A stretch of 64,000 bases of DNA, taken from contig NZ_CP014337.1 of NCBI RefSeq assembly GCF_002024805.1, positions 1,116,001 through 1,180,000 on the forward strand, written 5' to 3'. Each line of letters opens with the position of its first letter. Within the stretch, counting starts at the first letter, position 1. A model generated the notes under the pieces. It searched no databases and had not been told where the DNA came from. It saw nothing but the letters and a program-made list of their open reading frames with translations. A program made the position numbers and the translations under genes. This document shows positions 7,987 through 16,394 of this stretch, one piece after another. This DNA is from Elizabethkingia bruuniana. GTDB taxonomy: Bacteria > Bacteroidota > Bacteroidia > Flavobacteriales > Weeksellaceae.

Positions 7987-8732
7987 AAATATTGAAATTT
8001 ATAATTGTAAATAGAACTAAACTATCTGATTTACATATATTTATGGTTTAAAATTTACAATAATCAACAGTTTTAACCGCTAAACAACGGTTTTTCACTC
8101 AAATTTCTCGAAATATTAATTTTCAATATACTTTTATTGAATTCACGTTTTACTTTATTAAAATTCAATATCTTAACTTTAACTTTAGTGTATCAGTGTA
8201 AATGCATTGTAAATTAATTAGTTATGCGTTTTTAATAATGTAAATTTTAGATATGTATTTCTGTTAATTAGCCGTTTTACAATAGAAAATTGCCTTATTT
8301 TTCAGATAGTATCAATCTGATAAACAACATTCTTAAACTTTATTCTGCTAATCGCTGTTTTCGTTTCAAATGATGGACATACCAGATGACTATAATAATA
8401 GATCTCTTGTGTATGTTCTAATACTTTCGAGAAACATAACAGGGGGAGATACAAAGTGTTTAATAAGCTGTAATTGCGTTTATATTGAGCAGAATTATCT
8501 TAGTTACTCCAACTTCATAATCGGATATAGATGTGGATTTAAGGCTTTAAACGAGCTTATTTAGACACCTTTGTGTTCCTGTATCAATTTATATTGTTAA
8601 ATACCAGATAAGCATAGTATAGCCAGCATCTCCCGTGATATAAGAGACAATCCGATATACACTAATATCTGCAGCAATACAGAGTAATTGCTGATGTTAG
8701 CATGAACGTTTAAATACGGTAGATAAATACCT
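7987..8732. other. Long non-coding gap between the XRE and terC genes
   Basis: About 750 bp with no gene I can support. A 64-codon frame at 8370-8564 has no recognisable motif or ribosome site. The left half is AT-rich with several TTTACA/TGTAAA-like sequences. An imperfect hairpin (CAGCAAT/ATTGCTG core, about 8663-8701) lies near the terC 3' end but lacks a T run. Confidence 0.5.
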
Positions 8733-9815
8733 TTAATGATTGATCTTTGCCTGTTTTCCGGCTGTTGAGGACGAGATTAAAGATGCCGCAATACTAACGC
8801 CTAAAATACCTAAGATAATCAACAGGGAATGGGTTGTTTTGAAGCCCCAGTCTTCCAGTTGATGATGAAAGATCATCTTTAACCCGATAAACGTCAATAA
8901 GAAAGCCAGACCGGTTTTTAAATACTTGAATTTGTCTACAATGTTAGCCAGTAGGAAGAACATAGATCTAAGTCCTATAATAGCAAATATGTTGGAAAAG
9001 AATACAATATAAGGGTCTTTAGTTACCGAAAAAATGGCCGGAATAGAATCCACTGCAAAAATAAGATCGGTGAACTCTATGATTAACAATACCAGAAACA
9101 AAGGTGTCATTTTTTTGATTCCGTCTACCACTACAAAGAACTTGTTTCCTTCGAATTTGTTATGGACTTTAAAGTATTTATTGGCAAACTTGACCACCGG
9201 ATGCTTTTCGGTATCTATATGCTCCTCTTCTTTGCTAAAGAACATTCTGATACCGGTAAAGACAAGAAATGCTCCAAATACGTACATAATCCACTCGAAT
9301 CGGCTGATAAGAGACGCTCCTACGAATATAAAGATGAAACGCATGATAATAGCACCCAATATTCCCCATATAAGCACCTTGTGATAATTCTTTTCGGCAA
9401 CCTTAAAGGATCCGAATATAAGGAGTATAACAAAAATATTGTCGATAGATAAGGCATACTCTACAATATAGCCTGTAATATATTCCAGGGCCAGGTTTTT
9501 ATCATAAAGCTCTATACTGGTCTCCAGATCACCGGGAATTATCTTGACAGGGTGGTGGTGCTTGGCTATAACTTGCTGTAACCTTTCCATACTGTCTATA
9601 TTGTGCAGGAAGTGCCCGAATTGCATCAGGAAAAAATAGAATCCAAGAGCTACACAGATAACAAATATACTCATCAGTATTGCCTGTTTTAGCGATACAG
9701 ACTTGTTGCTATTTTCTTTGTTCTTGCTCTTTTTACTGAATAATCCAAGATCGATAACCAGGATTAATAATACGATGGCCAAAAAGCCTATGATAAATAA
9801 AAGTTCTCCACTCAT
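8733..9815 (-). CDS. TerC/Alx family integral membrane protein (probable metal exporter)
   Basis: A 360-residue polytopic membrane protein of the TerC family. About nine hydrophobic segments are visible. The family signature appears in EYALSIDNIFVILLIFGSF and in IIEFTDLIFAVDSIPAIFSV, where the conserved Asp residues of the ALSIDN and FAVDSIPA motifs are thought to bind metal. Relatives export manganese or protect against tellurite and alkaline stress. It has a -7 box TATCTTTG at 9838-9845 and an ACAAATGTAAA motif at 9875. Monocistronic. Confidence 0.92.
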   Translation of the reverse strand: MSGELLFIIGFLAIVLLILVIDLGLFSKKSKNKENSNKSVSLKQAILMSIFVICVALGFYFFLMQFGHFLHNIDSMERLQQVIAKHHHPVKIIPGDLETSIELYDKNLALEYITGYIVEYALSIDNIFVILLIFGSFKVAEKNYHKVLIWGILGAIIMRFIFIFVGASLISRFEWIMYVFGAFLVFTGIRMFFSKEEEHIDTEKHPVVKFANKYFKVHNKFEGNKFFVVVDGIKKMTPLFLVLLIIEFTDLIFAVDSIPAIFSVTKDPYIVFFSNIFAIIGLRSMFFLLANIVDKFKYLKTGLAFLLTFIGLKMIFHHQLEDWGFKTTHSLLIILGILGVSIAASLISSSTAGKQAKINH

Positions 9816-9837
9816 TTCTTTAGTACAATGTAATGCG

Positions 9838-9845
9838 CAAAGATA
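9838..9845 (-). promoter_or_regulatory. -7 box of the terC gene
   Basis: The minus strand reads TATCTTTG, matching TAnnTTTG, 23 nt upstream of the start codon. No clear -33 TTTG. A copy of ACAAATGTAAACTT (9875-9888) lies 30 bp further upstream. Confidence 0.5.
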
Positions 9846-10143
9846 GTCTAAAAACCAATAATTTAGACTCTTTTACAAATGTAAACTTAAGTTTTTTTTA
9901 AGGAAATTAAAAACACTGTTTGTTTAACTAATATATCCACATTTATGGAGATTTGTCTTTAAAATAGGCTTAAAGTAAATATAAAAAAAGACTTTATATA
10001 AATATTTTTAAAAACTGATTGTTAGTAAGTTACATTTTTTTATTATTTTTTTGTTAACGAGAAAAGTTATCAACAGACATTTTGTCAAAACAAAGTGTTT
10101 AATAATTCTCAGATGTAAATTTTAATAAGAGATAAAAATAAGC
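9846..10143. other. Divergent intergenic region terC / M14 peptidase
   Basis: AT-rich spacer with the ACAAATGTAAACTT motif at 9875-9888 and a CTTAA/TTAAG inverted repeat just after it. No coding frame seen. Confidence 0.5.
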
Positions 10144-10151
10144 TAAATTTG
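10144..10151 (+). promoter_or_regulatory. -7 box of the M14 peptidase gene
   Basis: TAAATTTG, 22 nt upstream of the ATG. No clear -33 element. A second ACAAATGTAAACTT copy lies inside the gene at 10197-10210. Confidence 0.5.
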
Positions 10152-10172
10152 GGACGTAAAATAAAAATGTAA

Positions 10173-11279
10173 ATGGCATCAGTTTTTGAATACTTCACAA
10201 ATGTAAACTTCTCAAATCGCTATATTTTGCCTCAAAAATTATTTTCCTACCTGCAGGAGAATTACAGCGATTATATATCAGAGGTAGGCAAGTCGGTTTT
10301 AGGACAACCTGTCTATCAATTTTCAATAGGTAACGGACCTGTTAATATTCTTGCCTGGTCCCAAATGCACGGAAACGAATCTACTGCTACACTGGCAATG
10401 CTGGACTTGCTTTACTCAATGGATAAGAATACGGAACTAAAGGACAGGCTTTTTAGTAAAATAACATTAGACTTTATCTTTATGCTGAACCCGGATGGTT
10501 CGGAAAAATGGACCAGACGTAATGCATTGGATATCGATATGAATAGAGACTTTTTGAAAGAGTCGAGTCCGGAAATTAAGATTCTGAAAAATATAGCTAA
10601 AGAGAAAAAATACGATTATGCATTAAATCTGCATGATCAGAGAACCATCTTTACAACTGACGGAGTACATCCTGCAACTTTGTCGTTCCTGGCTCCTTCT
10701 TTTGATCAGGATCGAACGCTGAATGAAAATCGAAAAAAGAGTATGGCGATCATAGCACATATTTATTCGGATCTTAAAAACAAAATACCCAACCGTATCG
10801 GACGTTATACGGATGAATTTTATCCGACATCAACCGGAGACAATTTTATGCTGGCAGGTATTCCGACAGTATTGTTTGAAGGCGGACATTCGGAAGACGA
10901 TTACCTGAGAAAAGAAACCCGTAAATATTATACTCTGGCATTGTATGATGCATTGGCAGCAATGTCGATTATTCCGGGACAGACACTGGGGTATGAAACT
11001 TACTTTGACATTCCGGAAAATCAGCAAACCCATTATGATGTTATTTACAGAAATGTAAAACTCAATACAGATTTCGATTGTGTACTGGACGTTGCAGTGC
11101 AGTATAAAGAAGTGATTAATGAAGGTGCTGATGAGATTTCCTTTGTTCCTATTGTTGCAGAAGTTGGAGATATAGGCAAAAAGAAAGCCTGGAAAGAAAT
11201 CGATGCGACCGGGAAAAAATTTATATCAGATAAAAAATATCCAAAGCTGGATGAGGAAGTAAACTTCAGTCTGGGGTAA
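10173..11279 (+). CDS. M14-family zinc carboxypeptidase
   Basis: A 368-residue peptidase M14-type protein. Zinc ligands are visible as His66 and Glu69 in SQMHGNESTATLAML, and a third His in ALNLHDQRT. Substrate-binding residues show in DMNRDF, and the catalytic Glu is probably in VLFEGGHSEDDY. No signal peptide, so it seems cytoplasmic, unlike digestive carboxypeptidases; a role in peptide or peptidoglycan-fragment trimming is possible but not shown. Its stop codon overlaps the next gene's start (TAATG), so the two are translationally coupled. Confidence 0.88.
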   Translation: MASVFEYFTNVNFSNRYILPQKLFSYLQENYSDYISEVGKSVLGQPVYQFSIGNGPVNILAWSQMHGNESTATLAMLDLLYSMDKNTELKDRLFSKITLDFIFMLNPDGSEKWTRRNALDIDMNRDFLKESSPEIKILKNIAKEKKYDYALNLHDQRTIFTTDGVHPATLSFLAPSFDQDRTLNENRKKSMAIIAHIYSDLKNKIPNRIGRYTDEFYPTSTGDNFMLAGIPTVLFEGGHSEDDYLRKETRKYYTLALYDALAAMSIIPGQTLGYETYFDIPENQQTHYDVIYRNVKLNTDFDCVLDVAVQYKEVINEGADEISFVPIVAEVGDIGKKKAWKEIDATGKKFISDKKYPKLDEEVNFSLG

Positions 11280-11824
11280 TGATTATTCATATTTTTGGGG
11301 CTTCAGGTTCCGGAGTTACAACGCTTGGAAATTATATCAGCAAGAAACTAGGGTGGAAATATCTGGATTCAGATGACTTTTTCTGGGAAAAGACAGATAC
11401 ACCCTATACGGTAAAAAGAAATCCCAAAAGCAGAGATGCGGAAATTTTGAAATTGTTAAAAAGCGGGGAGTCCATAATTTTCGGTGGCAGTTGTATTAGC
11501 TGGTCACCGGAAATTCATTCCTGTTTCGATAAAATTGTTTTTTTATTTGTGCCGCCGGAAAGCAGAATGCTTAGGGTAAAAGAACGGGAAGCGGAGAGAT
11601 ATGGTGAAAAACTCTTCACAGATCCGGCAATCCAGAGGATGCATGATGACTTTATTGCATTCTGTAAAGATTATGATGAAATGAAAGGAATTGCAAACCG
11701 TACTATAAAAGCACACCGCAAATGGCTGGAAAATCAGACTGTTGAAATTATTGAAATTTCCGGAGACTTTCCGACCATAGAAATCACAGAAAAATTACTT
11801 TCCAAATGGCAGTTACTTCATTAA
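11279..11824 (+). CDS. P-loop NTPase, shikimate/adenylate kinase-like
   Basis: A 181-residue cytoplasmic protein with a Walker A motif at the N-terminus (GASGSGVTTLG, residues 7-17). DSDDFFW resembles the nucleotide-kinase acidic substrate motif, and the REREAERYGEKLF-like lid region is rich in Arg. It resembles the AAA/adenylate-kinase-like proteins annotated in many bacteria without known substrate. Start overlaps the M14 peptidase stop by one base (TAATG). Confidence 0.82.
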   Translation: MIIHIFGASGSGVTTLGNYISKKLGWKYLDSDDFFWEKTDTPYTVKRNPKSRDAEILKLLKSGESIIFGGSCISWSPEIHSCFDKIVFLFVPPESRMLRVKEREAERYGEKLFTDPAIQRMHDDFIAFCKDYDEMKGIANRTIKAHRKWLENQTVEIIEISGDFPTIEITEKLLSKWQLLH

Positions 11825-11849
11825 AAAGCCGTAATTTAGTGCCTTAAAA

Positions 11850-11857
11850 TAATTTTG
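11850..11857 (+). promoter_or_regulatory. -7 box of lpdA
   Basis: TAATTTTG 20 nt before the lpdA start, matching TAnnTTTG. Confidence 0.45.
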
Positions 11858-11876
11858 TCAATCTAAAAACTAAAAT

Positions 11877-13280
11877 ATGAATCAATTCGATGTAGCCGTT
11901 ATTGGCTCAGGTCCCGGTGGATACGTTGCAGCAATCAGATGTGCGCAATTAGGTTTCAAAACCGTAATTATTGAAAAATATTCTACCCTGGGCGGGACTT
12001 GCCTAAACGTTGGATGTATTCCGTCTAAAGCATTACTAGATTCTTCTGAGCATTTTGAAAATGCAAAACACACTTTCGCTACTCACGGTATTCTTATCGA
12101 TGAGCCTAAAGTAGACATTGCACAAATGATCAGTCGTAAAAATGATGTTGTAGACCAAACAACCAAAGGGATTAACTTCCTAATGGATAAAAATAAAATC
12201 ACTGTTCTACAAGGTGTAGGGAGTTTTGAATCTGCAACTCAGATTAAAGTAACGAAAGCTGACGGATCTTCTGAAGTTATCGAAGCTAAAAATACAATCA
12301 TTGCAACAGGTTCCAAGCCTTCTTCATTACCTTTCATTACATTGGATAAAGAAAGAGTGATTACTTCTACAGAAGCATTAAACCTTAAAGAAGTGCCTAA
12401 GCACCTTATTGTAATCGGTGGAGGAGTTATCGGTCTTGAATTAGGTTCTGTATACCTTCGTTTAGGGAGCGATGTTACCGTAGTAGAATACCTGGATAAA
12501 ATTATCCCGGGAATGGATGGTACATTATCTAAAGAATTACAGAAAACTCTTAAAAAGCAAGGTATGAAGTTTATGCTTTCTACTGCCGTTTCAGGAGTTG
12601 AAAGAAATGGAGATACTGTAAAAGTTACCGCTAAAGATAAAAAAGGAGAAGACGTAGTTGTTGAAGGTGATTACTGCCTTGTATCTGTAGGACGTCGTCC
12701 ATATACAGATGGTTTGGGTCTTGAGAAAGCTGGCGTTGAATTAGATGAAAGAGGAAGAGTAAAAACTAACGATCACTTACAGACTAATGTTCCGAACATA
12801 TACGCTATCGGAGATGTGGTGAAAGGGGCAATGCTTGCTCACAAAGCTGAAGAAGAAGGTGTTTTTGTAGCTGAAACTTTAGCAGGAGAAAAACCTCACG
12901 TTAACTACAACCTTATTCCGGGTGTTGTTTATACATGGCCTGAGGTTGCTGGTGTTGGTAAAACTGAAGAACAGCTAAAAGAAGCTGGTGTAGCCTACAA
13001 AACAGGATCTTTCCCAATGCGTGCATTAGGCCGTTCCAGAGCGAGTATGGATACCGATGGTGTAATCAAGATCCTTGCTGATGAGAAGACTGATGAAATC
13101 CTTGGTGTACATATGATAGGAGCAAGAGCTGCAGATATGATTGCTGAAGCTGTAGTAGCAATGGAATTCCGTGCTTCAGCTGAAGATATCGCAAGAATCT
13201 CTCACGCACACCCTACTTATACTGAAGCGATTAAAGAAGCTGCTTTAGATGCTACAGGTAAGCGTGCAATCCACATGTAA
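11877..13280 (+). CDS. lpdA: Dihydrolipoyl dehydrogenase (E3)
   Basis: A full-length 467-residue E3 component of 2-oxoacid dehydrogenase complexes, which reoxidises dihydrolipoyl groups using FAD and NAD+. The FAD-binding GSGPGGYVAAI is at residues 10-20, and the redox disulfide is Cys42/Cys47 in GGTCLNVGCIPSKALL. The NAD-binding GGGVIGLELGSVY is central, and the C-terminal active-site pair is in HAHPTYTEAIKEAALDA. It is a single gene, not next to E1/E2 genes, flanked by its own -7 box and a strong terminator. Its codon use looks more biased than its neighbours, which suggests high expression. Confidence 0.98.
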   Translation: MNQFDVAVIGSGPGGYVAAIRCAQLGFKTVIIEKYSTLGGTCLNVGCIPSKALLDSSEHFENAKHTFATHGILIDEPKVDIAQMISRKNDVVDQTTKGINFLMDKNKITVLQGVGSFESATQIKVTKADGSSEVIEAKNTIIATGSKPSSLPFITLDKERVITSTEALNLKEVPKHLIVIGGGVIGLELGSVYLRLGSDVTVVEYLDKIIPGMDGTLSKELQKTLKKQGMKFMLSTAVSGVERNGDTVKVTAKDKKGEDVVVEGDYCLVSVGRRPYTDGLGLEKAGVELDERGRVKTNDHLQTNVPNIYAIGDVVKGAMLAHKAEEEGVFVAETLAGEKPHVNYNLIPGVVYTWPEVAGVGKTEEQLKEAGVAYKTGSFPMRALGRSRASMDTDGVIKILADEKTDEILGVHMIGARAADMIAEAVVAMEFRASAEDIARISHAHPTYTEAIKEAALDATGKRAIHM

Positions 13281-13301
13281 GATTATAATCAATAATAAAA
13301 T

Positions 13302-13331
13302 AAAAAAGCAATCCAATCGGATTGCTTTTTT
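13302..13331. terminator. Bidirectional terminator between lpdA and a VOC gene
   Basis: Perfect 13-bp stem, AAAAAAGCAATCC / GGATTGCTTTTTT, with a 4-nt AATC loop and T runs on both strands, placed between convergent genes. Confidence 0.9.
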
Positions 13332-13338
13332 TGTTTTT

Positions 13339-13794
13339 TTAAGGATGTTGCTGCTGTTTCGAAGGATCGTCATAATTAACCATCCATGAAATTCCGAACT
13401 TGTCCGTCCACATCCCAAAGTAGGCACCCCAAAAAGTATCTTGTAAAGGCATTGTTACTTCTCCGCCGGCAGAAAGTCCATTAAATAGCTTGTCAGCTTC
13501 TTCTCTGGAACCTGCATTTACGGAAAGTTGGATATTATTGCCTTTTGCAAATTTTCCTCCGGCGCAATTTCCTCCAATTACATCCGATCCCATTAAAACA
13601 GTTTCCTGTGAAATAGGAAGGGAAATATGCATTATTTTATTTTTATCTGCTTCACTAACGGGATATTCCTCACTTGGCGGCATATCCGAGAACTTCCCTA
13701 CATAGGGAAACTCACCACCAAAAACAGATTTATAGAACTCAAAGGCCTCCAGACAATTTCCTTCAAAATTAAGATAAACGTTAATTTGTGCCAT
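13339..13794 (-). CDS. VOC-family protein (PhnB-like)
   Basis: A 151-residue vicinal-oxygen-chelate fold protein of the PhnB-like type: NVYLNFEGNCLEAFEFYKSVFGGEF at the start, LMGSDVIGG in the middle and FWGAYFGMWTDKFGISWMVNYD at the end. Such proteins are small cytoplasmic beta-alpha-beta dimers. Function within the subfamily is usually unknown and no enzymatic role can be assigned. Convergent with lpdA, sharing a terminator. Confidence 0.88.
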   Translation of the reverse strand: MAQINVYLNFEGNCLEAFEFYKSVFGGEFPYVGKFSDMPPSEEYPVSEADKNKIMHISLPISQETVLMGSDVIGGNCAGGKFAKGNNIQLSVNAGSREEADKLFNGLSAGGEVTMPLQDTFWGAYFGMWTDKFGISWMVNYDDPSKQQQHP

Positions 13795-13896
13795 ATCAAT
13801 TATTTAATTATTCTCAAATTTAGATTTTTATAAAGGCAGAAATAATAATAATTTTCATAAATTTTTGTTAAAAATATCAGAATAAGAAGGTGACTA

Positions 13897-14358
13897 TCAA
13901 AAAGTCCTGAATTTATCATAAAAGTCACTTGCCTTTACGGGAGCGATATTAAATTGTATCCCTACAGTGACTCCATGGAAGTATTTTTCCTTATTTAAAG
14001 GAAGAGCATAACCTCCGGTTAACCATATTGCATTGAAGAGACTAAGTCCGATATTGGGCTCTATAGCATATGGGGAGGCAGATACTCCGTACATGAAAAT
14101 TGCAGTATTATAATAAGCGTGTATTTCGGGAAGAATTTTGTTGCTTCCATTTACAGGAGTATAGATGGCTCCTGCACCCAGATTAAAGTAGGGCTGATTG
14201 GAGGAAGTTGAAGTCCGGTATTCAAAGCTTAGCTTCAGACTGTTTCTACCTGTATATTTATATCCTACGCCGATAGCTGTCTGATCAAGAAACTGAGCTT
14301 TAGGAAGATAAATAGCTCCAAAGAGTAAAAAAACAGAGAATAAAGCAGAATATTTCAT
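13897..14358 (-). CDS. Exported hypothetical protein, probable small outer-membrane barrel
   Basis: A 153-residue protein with a signal peptide (MKYSALFSVFLLFGAIYLPKAQ). The mature part alternates hydrophobic and polar residues with many aromatic residues (AIGVGYKYTGRNSLKLSFEY, YFNLGAGAIYTPV, IWLTGGYALPL, FHGVTVGIQFNI), typical of beta-barrel strands. I do not recognise a named family. Monocistronic, divergent from the CvfB-like gene. Confidence 0.65.
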   Translation of the reverse strand: MKYSALFSVFLLFGAIYLPKAQFLDQTAIGVGYKYTGRNSLKLSFEYRTSTSSNQPYFNLGAGAIYTPVNGSNKILPEIHAYYNTAIFMYGVSASPYAIEPNIGLSLFNAIWLTGGYALPLNKEKYFHGVTVGIQFNIAPVKASDFYDKFRTF

Positions 14359-14410
14359 GACAGATGTTTACTCAAAATTAAATAAAGTTTTTCTTCCGTA
14401 AAAGAAAGCC

Positions 14411-14418
14411 TATTTTTG
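14411..14418 (+). promoter_or_regulatory. -7 box of the cvfB-like gene
   Basis: TATTTTTG 14 nt before the start codon; implies a very short leader. Confidence 0.5.
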
Positions 14419-14432
14419 CATAAAAATAAAGT

Positions 14433-15257
14433 ATGCAAATCGGGAAGAAACAATATTTATCAGTCTCCGGAAAATCTGAAGCCGGACTTCAATTAAAGGA
14501 TGAATCAGGGAATGAAATTTTTCTTTCCAAACTATTTGCAGATCCTGCTTCGGAAATTGGAGATGAGGTATCGGTATTTGTTTATCAGGAAGAAGGAGAG
14601 CTAAAAGCTACAACCGAAATTCCTTACTGCGAGGTAGGTGAATATGCCGTACTTCGCGCTGTACAGAGTTTACCTAGTGGAGCCTTTATGGACTGGGGAA
14701 TTATAAAAGATTTATTTGTCCCTTACAAACAGCAGAAAGGTAAGATTGTTGAAGAAAAAAGATATCTTGTTTATATTTATATAGATGAGGCTACAGGTCT
14801 TATTACCGGAACTACGAAGTTTAAAAGAAATCCTCAGTATGAGAATCTGGATCTTAAGAAAGGAGAAAAAGTTGACCTTATTCTGATTAATGAGACTGAA
14901 TTGGGATGGAATGTAGTTGTTAACAAAAAATATATAGGACTTGTATATGCTTCGGATGTGTATAAAAAATTGTATCCGCTAAATGAAGAAACAGGCTATA
15001 TTAAAGCAATAAGAGAGGACGGGAAGATAGATGTTACTTTACAGCCGGAAGGTTTTGAAAATATAGACAGCTTCCGTCAGGAAATTCTGGATGCTCTGGA
15101 CGATCACGGTGGATTGCTTTACCTTTCTGATAAATCTTCTCCTGAAGAGATTAAGGACAAATTGCAGATGAGTAAAAAGAACTTTAAAAAAGCTATTGGT
15201 GGATTATACAAAGAAGGAGTTATTGAAATTCTGGAAGATAAAATCCGTTTGAAATAA
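14433..15257 (+). CDS. CvfB-like S1 RNA-binding protein
   Basis: A 274-residue protein resembling CvfB/YitL. It has tandem S1-like OB domains (about residues 5-60, GKKQYLSVSGKSEAGLQLKD; 70-130, EVGEYAVLRAVQSLPSGAFMDWG; 140-210, KGEKVDLILINETELGWNVVV) and a C-terminal winged helix (DALDDHGGLLYLSDKSSPEEIKDKLQMSK). In Gram-positive bacteria CvfB binds RNA and affects virulence-factor expression. The role in Bacteroidota is not established. Confidence 0.85.
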   Translation: MQIGKKQYLSVSGKSEAGLQLKDESGNEIFLSKLFADPASEIGDEVSVFVYQEEGELKATTEIPYCEVGEYAVLRAVQSLPSGAFMDWGIIKDLFVPYKQQKGKIVEEKRYLVYIYIDEATGLITGTTKFKRNPQYENLDLKKGEKVDLILINETELGWNVVVNKKYIGLVYASDVYKKLYPLNEETGYIKAIREDGKIDVTLQPEGFENIDSFRQEILDALDDHGGLLYLSDKSSPEEIKDKLQMSKKNFKKAIGGLYKEGVIEILEDKIRLK

Positions 15258-15273
15258 GAATAAAACATATTAC

Positions 15274-15311
15274 AAAAAAGCTGTCTTCAATACTCTTGAG
15301 ACAGCTTTTTT
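15274..15311. terminator. Bidirectional terminator
   Basis: 13-bp perfect stem AAAAAAGCTGTCT / AGACAGCTTTTTT with a 12-nt loop and T runs on both sides, between convergent genes (cvfB-like and AraC). Confidence 0.88.
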
Positions 15312-15316
15312 GCATT

Positions 15317-16171
15317 CTAATTATTACCGGAGTTGCTACGGATAAACTCTGATGGCGTTTTGTTGGTATATTTCTTAAACATTCTATTGAAATAAGTAAC
15401 ATTATTAAAGCCGCAACTGTAGCTGCATTCAGATATCGTTTTATCCTGGGTTATCAGAAGACAGGCTTTATTAATACGGTAACGGTTGACAAATTCTGTA
15501 AAGGTGATCTGTGTTGCCTTTTTAAAAAAATTGCAAAATGCGGGAAGAGTAAGATTAGCCAGCTTTGCAACATCCTCTATATTTATTTCTTTATCATAAT
15601 GATGTTCCACATAGGTAAAGATATTTTCCAGTCTTGTTTTATTTTTAGAGATTATGGTATAAGGCATAATTTCTTTGTTTAGCAATTCATATTCCTCACA
15701 CAAAGAAAGTTCGAAGAGAATTTCCAGAAGTAGCAAGTATCTTTTATAACCCTCGGATTCCAGAAGCTTTTTTAGTTTTGGCATGAGCAGCTTTTTCGTG
15801 GCTGTGCTATACAGAATACCATATTTAGAACGTTCCAGCAAATCTTTAACAGCTCTTGTTTCAACTTCCTGCTGTGGAAAATGTAAAATCTCTTCCCTGA
15901 ACTGAAGAACTATTTCTTCATGCGGATCAACAGAATTCAGTCCAAATCCGGAATGGGGAATGTTCGAGCCTATTAGTACAAGATCTCCGTTTGTATAATT
16001 GCTTTTATGGTAGCCAACATGCCTTGTGCCGCTTCCCGAAATTACACATACCAGTTCTATTTCCGGATGATAATGATACTCCCATTTAAATTCAGAAATA
16101 GGAGAGTTATTATGCAGTGTGCGGAAAGAGCTTTTTTCGCTTGGAACTATTCTTTCAAAACTAACTTTCAT
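15317..16171 (-). CDS. AraC-family regulator, probable trehalose-locus regulator
   Basis: 284 residues: an N-terminal cupin (WEYHYHPEIELVCVISGSGTRHVG, GDLVLIGSNIPHSG) and a C-terminal double HTH (NIEDVAKLANLTLPAFCNFF, VNRYRINKACLLITQDKTISECSYSCGFNN, YFNRMFKKYTNKTPSEF). The cupin-type sensor is common among regulators of sugar catabolism. It is divergent from the MFS-trehalase-TonB receptor operon, and the gap contains a perfect 9-bp inverted repeat, so it most likely controls that operon. Ligand inferred, not shown. Confidence 0.9.
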   Translation of the reverse strand: MKVSFERIVPSEKSSFRTLHNNSPISEFKWEYHYHPEIELVCVISGSGTRHVGYHKSNYTNGDLVLIGSNIPHSGFGLNSVDPHEEIVLQFREEILHFPQQEVETRAVKDLLERSKYGILYSTATKKLLMPKLKKLLESEGYKRYLLLLEILFELSLCEEYELLNKEIMPYTIISKNKTRLENIFTYVEHHYDKEINIEDVAKLANLTLPAFCNFFKKATQITFTEFVNRYRINKACLLITQDKTISECSYSCGFNNVTYFNRMFKKYTNKTPSEFIRSNSGNN

Positions 16172-16235
16172 TCAATTAATCACATTTATTCACTAAAAAT
16201 AATAATTATATTAATATAGTTCAAATATTTGTTTA

Positions 16236-16260
16236 TTGTGTTAAATTAACGTTAACACAA
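16236..16260. promoter_or_regulatory. Inverted repeat in the AraC / trehalose operon intergenic region
   Basis: Perfect 9-bp arms TTGTGTTAA and TTAACACAA separated by 7 nt, with no T run. It sits 65 bp from the AraC start and 135 bp from the permease start, well placed as an operator for the divergent promoters. Confidence 0.55.
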
Positions 16261-16394
16261 ATGCTTCTATCTTAGTCACCAGGAAATTATTTAATGAATA
16301 ACAGGTGCAATCTATTTCTGGAAAATATTAATGTACTGGCGTTTCATTTTACGAAATATTAATCTTAGAAAACAGAATATTAAAAAACTGGTAA

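Noticed and set aside
8370..8564. 64-codon open frame on the plus strand
   Set aside because: No recognisable motif, no ribosome-binding site, no signal peptide or homology flavour; most likely chance.
7391..10210. Prophage or integrative element around the XRE regulator
   Set aside because: No integrase, terminase, capsid, or attachment repeat; neighbours are housekeeping genes.
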